Assembly (NCBI GenBank): GCA_005885165.1
Contig: VAXR01000105.1
Location: 1-7,764, forward strand
Length of the DNA: 7,764 bases
From: Actinomycetota bacterium
Lineage (GTDB): Bacteria; Actinomycetota; Thermoleophilia; Solirubrobacterales; Thermoleophilaceae
Reading direction: 5' to 3'
Part shown: positions 1-5,885 of the stretch, one piece after another
Numbering within the stretch: the stretch's first letter is position 1
Layout of the letters: every line of letters begins with the position of its first letter
The notes under the pieces: generated by a model
Told to the model about the DNA's origin: nothing
Seen by the model: only the letters and a program-made list of their open reading frames with translations
The model's database searches: none
Translations under genes and position numbers: made by a program

Positions 1-1454
1 AGCCGCCGGGCTGCATGATCGCCGTCACGCCGGCGTCCAGCGCTAGCTGCGGCCCGTCCGCGAACGGGAAGAAGGCATCCGAGGCAAGCGCCGCTCCGCT
101 GAGCGGGACCAGCGACTTCTCGACCGCCAGTCGCACCGAGTCCACGCGGCTCATCTGCCCCGCTCCAATGCCGGCCGTGCCGAGCTCCTTCGCGAGGACG
201 ATCGCGTTGGAGCGCACGTGCTTGCACACCTTCCAGGCGAACAGCAACTCGCCCCACTCCCGCTCGGTCGGCTGGCGCTCGGTGACGACCCGCATCTCGT
301 CGCGAAGCTCGATGTCTTCGTCGCGGTCCTGCACCAGCAGGCCGCCGCGGACCCGGCGGATGTCCCGGTCCATCACGGGCTCCGTGCGCCGCTCCGCATC
401 GTGCAGGATCCGGACGTTCGGCTTCTGCTGGAGGATCTCGAGCGCGCCGTCGTCGTAGCCCTTCGCCATCACGACCTCGACGAACACCTCGTGCAGCTTC
501 TCCGCGAGCTCGCGGTCGACCGACCGGTTGAAGCAGTAGACCCCACCGAAGGCGCTCACCGGGTCGGTGGCCAGCGCTCGCTCGAACGCCTCCAGCGCCG
601 AGCCGCCCACCGCACACCCGCACGGGTTGTTGTGCTTGACGATCACCGCCGCCGGGATCTCGAACTCGTCGACCACCCGCCGCGCCGCGTCCAGGTCGAG
701 CAGGTTGTTGAACGTCAGCTCCTTGCCGTGCAGCTTCGACACCATCGACAGCAGGTGCGTCCGCGCGTTCGCCTGCGCGTAGTACGCCGCGCGCTGGTGC
801 GGGTTCTCGCCGTACGGCAGGTCCAGGACCTTCTCGTACACGCGCGGGTAGATGGCTGGGAAGTCGTCCTCGCGCTCCGAGAACCAGCGCGCGATCGCGG
901 CGTCGTAGCGCGCCGTGTACGCGAACGCGTCCGCCGCCAGCGCCTCGCGCGTCTGCTCGGAGAGCAGACCGTCGCTCATGCGCAGCTCCTCGAGGACCGC
1001 GTCGTAGCTCTCGGGCGTGACGACGACCGCAGCGAACGGGTGGTTCTTCGCCGCCGCCCGAATCAGAGTCGGCCCGCCGATGTCGATGTTCTCGACGACC
1101 TCCTCCGGCGACACTCCCCGCCGCGCCGCCGTGCGCTCGAACGGGTAGAGGTTCACGCAGACGAGGTCGATCGGCTCGATCGAGTGATCGCCGAGCGTCG
1201 CCACGTGGTCGGTTCACCCGCCCGTCGAGGATCTCCGGGAAGCCGGTGTAGTCGTCGATCGCCCGCGACTCGATCCCCGCGTCCGCGAGCTCGTGCGCGG
1301 TCCCGCCGGTGGACACGATCTCGACGCCGAGCTCCGTGAGGCCGCGCGCGAAGTCGAGCAGTCCCCGCTTGTCGGAGACCGTCAGGAGCGCGCGCCGGAT
1401 CCGCACCGCACCCGGCTTGGCCACCTCCGGAGCCGTGCCCTCAGTGGTCCCCAT
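1..1454 (-). CDS. purH: purH: bifunctional AICAR transformylase / IMP cyclohydrolase, 3'-partial and frameshifted
   Basis: PurH catalyses the last two steps of IMP synthesis: formyl transfer from 10-formyl-THF to AICAR, then ring closure. The ATG at 1454-1452 follows GGAGGAGG and overlaps the end of purN by 14 nt. Residues 1-80 (1454-1215) show the cyclohydrolase N-terminus: TVSDK at 25-29, STGGT at 48-52 and DYTGFPEILDGRV at 68-80. Reading then has to shift: from 1213 a second frame gives about 404 residues with NLYPFERT, ENIDIGGPT, the transformylase Lys-His motif KHNNPCG (637-617), and SNAIVLAKE followed by GIGAGQMSR. It leaves the window at MQPGG, about 30 residues before the usual C-terminus. 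The KTLHPxVHxGLLxRR segment between the two parts is missing. The first frame has no stop down to base 1, so naive translation gives a long protein that is nonsense after residue 80. Identity is certain; whether the gene is functional is not. Confidence 0.93.
   Translation of the reverse strand, partial: MGTTEGTAPEVAKPGAVRIRRALLTVSDKRGLLDFARGLTELGVEIVSTGGTAHELADAGIESRAIDDYTGFPEILDGRVNRPRGDARRSLDRADRPRLREPLPVRAHGGAAGSVAGGGRREHRHRRADSDSGGGEEPPVRCGRRHARELRRGPRGAAHERRSALRADARGAGGGRVRVHGALRRRDRALVLGARGRLPSHLPARVREGPGPAVRREPAPARGVLRAGERADAPAVDGVEAARQGADVQQPARPGRGAAGGRRVRDPGGGDRQAQQPVRVCGGRLGAGGVRASAGHRPGERLRWGLLLQPVGRPRARGEAARGVRRGRDGEGLRRRRARDPPAEAERPDPARCGAAHGARDGPGHPPGPRRPAGAGPRRRHRASRRDAGRHRAPADRAGVGRVAVRLEGVQARALQRDRPREGARHGRHWSGADEPRGLGATGGREVAGPAQRSGACLGCLLPVRGRAAASAGRRRDGDHAARR
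1211..1217 (-). other. deletion/frameshift junction inside purH
   Basis: On the coding strand DGRV is read in one frame (GTG at 1217-1215), and TDHVATLGDHSIEPIDLV is read in the next frame starting at 1213. Family members have about 28-30 residues between DGRV and PID, whereas only 13 plus one stray base remain here. That implies a loss of roughly 44-53 nt, of a size equal to 2 modulo 3. The downstream frame meets a TGA at 1216-1214 right at the junction, so it cannot be read from upstream. A perfect 8-bp palindrome, CCACGTGG (1201-1208), lies next to the junction. The sequence alone cannot separate a real deletion from an assembly error. Confidence 0.85.
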
Positions 1455-2073
1455 CGTCCTCCTCCACGATCACATGCCTCGGCTGGTCCGGATCTATCCG
1501 CACCCGCCCGGCGGCGATCAGCCTGACCACGTGCGGCAGCAGGCGGTGCTCTATCTCGTGGACGCGTTTCTCCACGGCGGCGATGTCACGAGAATACGGA
1601 ACCGGATCGAAGGCCTCCTGCGTGATGATCGGCCCGCTGTCGACCCGCTCATCGACGAAGTGGACGGTCACGCCCATGAGCCGGACCCCGTGGGCGAGGG
1701 CCTCGTCGATCGCGTGCACGCCCGGGAAGGCGGGCAGGAGCGACGGGTGCACGTTCACGATCCGGCCGGCGAAGCGGCGCACGAACACCGGCCCGAGCAC
1801 CTCCATGAACCCCGCGAGGACGACGAGATCGACCCGCCGCTCCGCCAGCCAGTCGGCGAGCGCGGCGTCGCGCTCCTCCCGGCTCCCGTAGCCGCCGGCC
1901 GGGAACACGCCGGTCGCGATTCCAGCCGTCTCCGCCCGCACGAGCCCGCGCGCGTCCGGATTGTTCGAGCCGACACAGACGATCTCGATCCCGTCCTGCC
2001 CGTGGACGCTGTCGATCAGCGCCTGGAGGTTCGATCCCTCGCCGGATACGAGTACGCCGATCCGAAAGCTCAC
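1441..2073 (-). CDS. purN: purN: phosphoribosylglycinamide formyltransferase (GAR transformylase)
   Basis: PurN transfers a formyl group from 10-formyl-THF to GAR, the third step of IMP synthesis, in the cytoplasm. The 210-residue product is close to the usual family length of about 190-215. The Rossmann-like N-terminus carries SGEGSNLQALID at 10-21, the phosphate-binding part. The catalytic triad is visible as Asn107 and His109 in NVHPSLLPAFPGVHA, and Asp145 in the VHFVDERVDSGPIITQ stretch. The start is GTG at 2073-2071, overlapping the recQ stop in GTGA. No strong ribosome binding site precedes it, so translation is probably coupled to recQ. No other start would keep the N-terminal beta strand. 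The acidic tail overlaps the purH start by 14 nt. The gene appears intact. Confidence 0.96.
   Translation of the reverse strand: MSFRIGVLVSGEGSNLQALIDSVHGQDGIEIVCVGSNNPDARGLVRAETAGIATGVFPAGGYGSREERDAALADWLAERRVDLVVLAGFMEVLGPVFVRRFAGRIVNVHPSLLPAFPGVHAIDEALAHGVRLMGVTVHFVDERVDSGPIITQEAFDPVPYSRDIAAVEKRVHEIEHRLLPHVVRLIAAGRVRIDPDQPRHVIVEEDDGDH
1458..1465 (-). promoter_or_regulatory. ribosome binding site of purH
   Basis: The coding strand reads GGAGGAGG then ACG before the purH ATG at 1454. It lies within the last codons of purN. It is the only strong purine-rich Shine-Dalgarno sequence among the minus-strand genes here, and it fixes the purH start. Confidence 0.75.
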
Positions 2074-3857
2074 AGAGGCGCTTTTACCGCGGGCGCGCGG
2101 AGCACCGGGTACGGGCCGCCGCTCGTGGTCAGCCGCCTCGCGTCGATCAGCTCGTCGATCCGACTGAGAATGTCCGCCCTCCGCATGCCGGACGAGGTGC
2201 CGTAGGCAGGGAGTCCGTCGTAGGAGTTCCGCTCGATCTTCTTCGTCCGCGCGCCGTGGAGGATCTCGGCGCAGGTGGTGCGGCCGACCGGCGGCCGGGC
2301 CGCCTCGGCAACCGACAGGATCGCGTCATCGAGGTTGGCGATCTCCGACGGATCGGGGGGCGGCAGGACGGGCACGAGCTCCGCCCCGCACGCGTCGCAG
2401 CAGGCGCCGGTTGGGGCCGGATCGGACGAGTCGCCGAAGTGCCGCAGGATCGTCTGCCGCCGGCAGCCCGAGCCCTCGACGAACGCCCAGATCTCGCGGT
2501 ACTGCTTCCAGCGCACCCGCGCGGCCTCGGCTATCGACGCCCGGCAGTGGGCCTCCGCCCCGCGGTCGAACGGGCCCAGCACCCGACCCGCGACACGGTC
2601 GGCCCCGGCGGGCGTCGGCATGATCACGCCGGCGCGCGAGAGATGGCCGATCAGCGAACGGAGCTGGTCGTGGTCGCAGCCGAGCTCCGCGACGAGCTCC
2701 GACGCGTCGAGCCCGTATCGGGCCTCAGAGAGCCCTGGAAGGCTGCCGTCGTCGGTCGCCGCCGCGAGACGCGCGGCGAGCTTCGCCGGGTGCTTCTCGT
2801 CGATCTCGTCGCTCCGGATGAAGTGGACGTGCAGCGCCTTGTCCCGGTTCTCCGCCAGGAGCAGCGCCCGCGCCGGGGCGCCGTCGCGGCCGGCCCGGCC
2901 GGCCTCCTGGTAGTACGCCTCGAGCGACGACGGCACGCTCGCGTGCAGCACCGTGCGGACGTTCGGCTTGTCCACCCCCATGCCGAACGCGTTGGTCGCG
3001 ACGACGACCCGGACGTCGTCGCGCAGGAAGCGCCGCTGCACCGCCGCGCGCCGCTCGCGATCGAGCCCCGCGTGGTAAGGCAGCGCCTGCTCTCCCAGAG
3101 CGTCGGTGAGCATCGCGGCCAGGTCCTCCGAGCCCGCTCGGGTGCCCGCGTAGACGATCGCAGGCAGCGCGCCGTCGCGACGCAGCGCCTCGACCAGCAG
3201 CCTGCGCTTCTCGTGCGGCGCCGGCCGCGCCACGGCAAACGCGAGGTTCGGGCGGTCGAACCCCGTCGCCACACGCAGCGGCTCCCTCAACCCGAGCCGC
3301 CGAACGACGTCCGCCGCCACCCGCGGGGTGGCCGTGGCCGTGGACGCGACTATCGCGCGCGCGTCGAGCGCCCGCGCGGCGTCGGCCAGCCGGAAGTAGT
3401 CGGGCCGGAAGTCGTGGCCCCACTGGGACACGCAGTGCGCCTCGTCGACCACGAACAGCCCGATCCGTGCGCCCGCAAGCCCGTCGAGGAACCCGGGCGC
3501 CGAGAAGCGCTCCGGCGCTACGTACAGCAGCCGCAGCTCGCCGCGCGCAGCGGCGGCGATCGCGGCCGCGTTGTCCGACGCGTCGCGCTGGGCGTTCACT
3601 ACGGCCGCGACCGAGCCGAGCCCCCGCGCCCGCAGGGCGTCGACCTGGTCCTGCATCAGCGCGACCAGCGGCGAGACGACCACCGCCAGGTCGTCCCGCA
3701 TGAGCGCGGGAAGCTGATAGCAGAGCGACTTCCCCGAGCCCGTGGGCATCACGACCAGGACGTCGCGATCGGCGAGTGCCGCCTGGCACGCCTCGCGCTG
3801 TCCGGGCCGGAAGCCGCTGAAGCCGAAATGCTCGCGCAGGGCCGAATTCAGGTCCAC
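2070..3857 (-). CDS. recQ: RecQ-family ATP-dependent DNA helicase
   Basis: This is a superfamily 2 3'-5' DNA helicase of 595 residues, expected to act in recombination and fork repair. Motifs in order: motif 0 FRPGQ (16-20), Walker A MPTGSGKS (37-44), DEAH (138-141) followed by the RecQ aromatic-rich loop HCVSQWGHDFRPDYF, motif III STATATP (172-178), and the arginine-finger motif QEAGRAGRDG (317-326). A cysteine cluster (C465, C486, C487, C490) marks the zinc-binding region. A winged-helix-like RQC segment may follow (about 505-590). No HRDC domain is evident. About 100 residues lie between the helicase core and the first zinc cysteine, many more than in E. coli RecQ. The GTG start at 3857 is forced, since no ATG, GTG or TTG lies upstream in frame for at least 60 nt; the ribosome binding site is weak. 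The stop overlaps the purN start. Confidence 0.93.
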   Translation of the reverse strand: MDLNSALREHFGFSGFRPGQREACQAALADRDVLVVMPTGSGKSLCYQLPALMRDDLAVVVSPLVALMQDQVDALRARGLGSVAAVVNAQRDASDNAAAIAAAARGELRLLYVAPERFSAPGFLDGLAGARIGLFVVDEAHCVSQWGHDFRPDYFRLADAARALDARAIVASTATATPRVAADVVRRLGLREPLRVATGFDRPNLAFAVARPAPHEKRRLLVEALRRDGALPAIVYAGTRAGSEDLAAMLTDALGEQALPYHAGLDRERRAAVQRRFLRDDVRVVVATNAFGMGVDKPNVRTVLHASVPSSLEAYYQEAGRAGRDGAPARALLLAENRDKALHVHFIRSDEIDEKHPAKLAARLAAATDDGSLPGLSEARYGLDASELVAELGCDHDQLRSLIGHLSRAGVIMPTPAGADRVAGRVLGPFDRGAEAHCRASIAEAARVRWKQYREIWAFVEGSGCRRQTILRHFGDSSDPAPTGACCDACGAELVPVLPPPDPSEIANLDDAILSVAEAARPPVGRTTCAEILHGARTKKIERNSYDGLPAYGTSSGMRRADILSRIDELIDARRLTTSGGPYPVLRAPAVKAPL

Positions 3858-3873
3858 GCGGCCACCGTACAGG

Positions 3874-3920
3874 CGGGATCGGCGGGAGCGCCCAGGTATT
3901 GGCGAGTTGTTGCGATCCCG
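3874..3920. repeat. short inverted repeat between the P450 gene and recQ
   Basis: CGGGATCG (3874-3881) and CGATCCCG (3913-3920) form perfect 8-bp inverted arms 31 nt apart in the 74-bp gap between the P450 stop and the recQ start. It could fold in the transcript or be an operator. There is no T-run after it, and chance is quite possible in DNA of this composition. Confidence 0.25.
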
Positions 3921-3931
3921 GTGCGGAGTCG

Positions 3932-5254
3932 TTACGCGAGCCGCTCCTCGAGCACCACCCGCCCGCCGCGCGACGGCACCAAGGTCACGTGGCGCGCGCG
4001 CTGCCGCTCCGAGCGGGGCCGGTCGGCTCGCAGCCGGGCGTGCTCCAGGATCGTGCGCGTCACGACCTTTATCTCCTCCATGGCGAAGGCCGCCCCGATG
4101 CAGCGGCGCACGCCGCCGCCGAACGGGATCCAGGTGTAGGTGCCGCCGGCGCCGCCGTCAAGGAAGCGCTCCGGCCGGAACTCGTGCGCGTCCTCGTAGA
4201 CGTCCTCGCGCAGATGCACGAGCGCGATCGCCGGAACGACATACGTGCCCGCCGGCAGTCTCCACTCCGCGATCTCGGTGTCCTGCGTCAGCCCGCGCAC
4301 GACGTCGACCACCACGGGGCGGACGCGCAGGGTCTCCTTGACGACGGCGTCGAGGTAGCTGTCGTCGCCGTCCGCGAGGGAAGCCCGCAGGCGCTCCTCG
4401 ACGTCCGGGTGCCTCAGTAGGCGCTCGAACAGCCAGGCCAAGCCGGTGGCGGTGGTCTCGTGACCCGCGGCCACCGTCGTCACCAGCTCGTCGCGCAGCT
4501 CCACGTCGGTCATCGGGCTGCCATCCTCGCGCCGGGCCTGGAGCAACAGCGAGAGCACGTCGTCGCGTGACGCGGCGTCGCTATCGGCTCGCCGGCGCGC
4601 GATCTCGCCGTAAATCAGCTCGTCCAGGGCGTTCCGGACACGCAGGAACCGCCCCCACGGGCTGAAACGGCCGAGGTCCCGCCGCAGCGCCGGGAGCAGG
4701 ACCACGAGGTTGCTCACCTCCCCGAGCTTCGCCCCCAGCGCGCGATAACCGGCCAGCGCCTCCTCGTCGTCGATCCCGAAGACGGCGCGCAGGATCACCT
4801 CCAGCGTCAGCGGCTGGGTGCGCCCCCGTAGCGCGAACGGGCGCCCCACGGGCCAGTGTTCGACCTCCCGTGCCGCGATCTCGGCCATCAGCTCGCGGTA
4901 GCCGCGCACCGCCTCCCCGTGGAACGGCGGCAGGAGCAGCTTGCGCTCCCGCATGTGCTCGTCCTCGTCCAGCACGAACACCGATCGATCGCCTACCACC
5001 GGGCCGAGCGGCCCCGCGTTGCCCTCGCCGGCGTGGAAGACACGCGGGTCGCCCTTGAACACCTGCTTGATCGATTCGGGATCGGCGAGGTACACCAGCC
5101 GCTCGAAGAACGGGAACGGAACCGTGAAGACGTCGCCGTAGCGGCGCCGCATGGACTCGAGGAACGCGACCGGGCCGCGGGCGAAACGGGCCGCCTGGAG
5201 GGCGGCGAAGCGCGGGCCCGGCGGCAGGCGGTCAGCTGTTGCAGAAATCCCCAT
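3932..5254 (-). CDS. cytochrome P450 (resembles mycobacterial CYP135/CYP138 group)
   Basis: This is a heme monooxygenase of 440 residues, full length for a bacterial P450 and without a membrane anchor, so probably soluble. Visible landmarks are the proline-rich start LPPGPR (10-15), C-helix His100 and Arg104, the I-helix oxygen-activation motif AGHETT (263-268), the K-helix ExxR (Glu307, Arg310 in KETLRVRP), PERF (361-364), and the heme loop FGGGVRRCIG with ligand Cys385. From memory, VFHAGEGN and the stretch YLDAVVKETLRVRPVVVDV closely match M. tuberculosis CYP135B1-like proteins; I could not align them. The substrate is unknown. No ferredoxin or reductase gene is present in the window, so redox partners must lie elsewhere. 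The ATG at 5254 is chosen because LPPGPR follows closely. A GTG at 5284 would add ten residues and has no ribosome binding site. The gene diverges from the membrane protein gene and lies 74 bp upstream of recQ. Confidence 0.93.
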   Translation of the reverse strand: MGISATADRLPPGPRFAALQAARFARGPVAFLESMRRRYGDVFTVPFPFFERLVYLADPESIKQVFKGDPRVFHAGEGNAGPLGPVVGDRSVFVLDEDEHMRERKLLLPPFHGEAVRGYRELMAEIAAREVEHWPVGRPFALRGRTQPLTLEVILRAVFGIDDEEALAGYRALGAKLGEVSNLVVLLPALRRDLGRFSPWGRFLRVRNALDELIYGEIARRRADSDAASRDDVLSLLLQARREDGSPMTDVELRDELVTTVAAGHETTATGLAWLFERLLRHPDVEERLRASLADGDDSYLDAVVKETLRVRPVVVDVVRGLTQDTEIAEWRLPAGTYVVPAIALVHLREDVYEDAHEFRPERFLDGGAGGTYTWIPFGGGVRRCIGAAFAMEEIKVVTRTILEHARLRADRPRSERQRARHVTLVPSRGGRVVLEERLA

Positions 5255-5268
5255 CCAGGCCGTAGTAT
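5239..5268 (+). promoter_or_regulatory. possible promoter for the DUF6529-like gene
   Basis: TTGCAG (5239-5244) and TAGTAT (5263-5268) are separated by 18 bp. This would place the transcription start near 5275, about 23 nt before the TTG start codon. The -10-like hexamer almost coincides with the opposite-strand GATACT proposed for the P450 gene. Both hexamers are imperfect (3 of 6 and 4 of 6 matches). Confidence 0.35.
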
Positions 5269-5269
5269 C
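5264..5269 (-). promoter_or_regulatory. possible -10 element for the P450 gene (leaderless)
   Basis: The coding strand reads GATACT, then 9 nt, then the ATG at 5254. There is no Shine-Dalgarno sequence in front of that ATG. This spacing would put the transcription start at or within a few bases of the ATG, as in leaderless actinobacterial transcripts. The match to TATAAT is only 4 of 6 and no good -35 is seen. Confidence 0.3.
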
Positions 5270-5284
5270 GACCCGGACTCGCAC

Positions 5285-5290
5285 GAAAGG
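5285..5290 (+). promoter_or_regulatory. ribosome binding site fixing a TTG start
   Basis: GAAAGG lies 7 nt upstream of the TTG at 5298 and is the reason for choosing that start. The frame is open further upstream to an ATG at 5151, but that stretch is antisense to the P450 N-terminus and would encode an Arg-rich, non-membrane leader. Confidence 0.6.
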
Positions 5291-5297
5291 CTCGCGC

Positions 5298-5855
5298 TTG
5301 CAGGTCGCCCCCGCCCGCTATCGGCCCGTCGCACCCGTCGCGCTCGCGCTCGGCATCGCGATCGCCGCGGGCATCTACGTCTTCGGCCGCAATCACACGC
5401 CCGACTACACGACGTCGCTCTTCGGGGAGACCGGCACCGGCACCCTCTCGCTCAAGTCCTGGATCGCCACCGGCGTCCTCGCGATCGCGGTCCTCCAGCT
5501 CACGTCCGCGCTCTGGATCTTCGGCAGGCTTCCGCGGCTACGCGCGGCGCCGCGGCCGGTAGCGCTCGGCCACCGGCTGATGGGCGCGCTCGCGATCCTC
5601 GTGACGATCCCGGTCGCCTACCACTGCATGTTTGCCTACGGAGTCCAGACGACCACCGCGCGCCAGGCGGTCCATTCGATCGCCGGCTGCGTGCTCTACG
5701 GGGCGATCGTGGTGAAGATCGCGGCGGTCCGCTTCCGGCGCATGCCGGACATCGCCCTGCCGCTTGCCGGCGGCGCGCTCTTCACGCTCGTGGCGCTGCT
5801 CTGGTACACGAGCGCGCTCTGGAAGTTCAACAACTACAGCCTGCCCGTCCTATAG
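5298..5855 (+). CDS. five-helix integral membrane protein, DUF6529-like
   Basis: The function is unknown. The 185-residue product starts at TTG and has five hydrophobic segments at about 12-30, 54-75, 93-115, 125-145 and 152-172. Conserved-looking features include HTPDYTTSLFGETGTGTL after helix 1, LKSWIATG at the start of helix 2, GHRLMG (His92), AYHCMF (His109) and VHSIAG (His126). The spaced histidines in neighbouring helices resemble heme-b ligands of cytochrome b561 or ferric-reductase-like folds, which is inference only. From memory the pattern matches actinobacterial DUF6529 proteins. It is the only plus-strand gene in the window, divergent from the P450 by 43 bp and convergent with purF by 30 bp. 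A much longer reading frame from 5151 exists but is rejected, because that region is P450 coding sequence on the other strand. Its gene product sits in the cytoplasmic membrane. Confidence 0.8.
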   Translation: MQVAPARYRPVAPVALALGIAIAAGIYVFGRNHTPDYTTSLFGETGTGTLSLKSWIATGVLAIAVLQLTSALWIFGRLPRLRAAPRPVALGHRLMGALAILVTIPVAYHCMFAYGVQTTTARQAVHSIAGCVLYGAIVVKIAAVRFRRMPDIALPLAGGALFTLVALLWYTSALWKFNNYSLPVL

Positions 5856-5863
5856 CGCAATTC

Positions 5864-5885
5864 CGCGCGCGCGAGGCGGCGCGCG
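5864..5885. terminator. GC-only hairpin between convergent genes
   Basis: CGCGCGC (5864-5870) pairs with GCGCGCG (5879-5885) around an 8-nt loop, filling nearly all of the 30-bp gap between the membrane protein stop and the purF stop. The placement suggests a bidirectional terminator. Neither side has a T-run, so it could also act only as an mRNA 3'-end stabiliser, or be chance in GC-rich DNA. Confidence 0.4.

Noticed and set aside
218..1339. 373-residue plus-strand open frame opposite purH
   Set aside because: Arg/Val/Leu-rich shadow of the purH coding frame; no recognisable domain and no ribosome binding site seen.
1309..2205. 298-residue plus-strand open frame opposite purN
   Set aside because: Antisense to the complete purN gene; composition rich in Arg, Asp and His, with no recognisable motif.
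2256..4139. 627-residue plus-strand open frame opposite recQ
   Set aside because: It lies antisense to a clear helicase with all motifs. The product is Arg/Pro/Ala-rich low-complexity sequence typical of shadow frames in GC-rich DNA.
5255..5284. GTG start at 5284 for the P450, adding ten residues
   Set aside because: No ribosome binding site precedes it, and it would leave only 13 nt to the divergent gene start; the ATG at 5254 is ten residues before the LPPGPR motif.
5151..5297. N-terminal extension of the membrane protein to an ATG at 5151
   Set aside because: The extra 49 residues are antisense to P450 coding sequence and highly basic. A GAAAGG-TTG start at 5298 begins just before helix 1.
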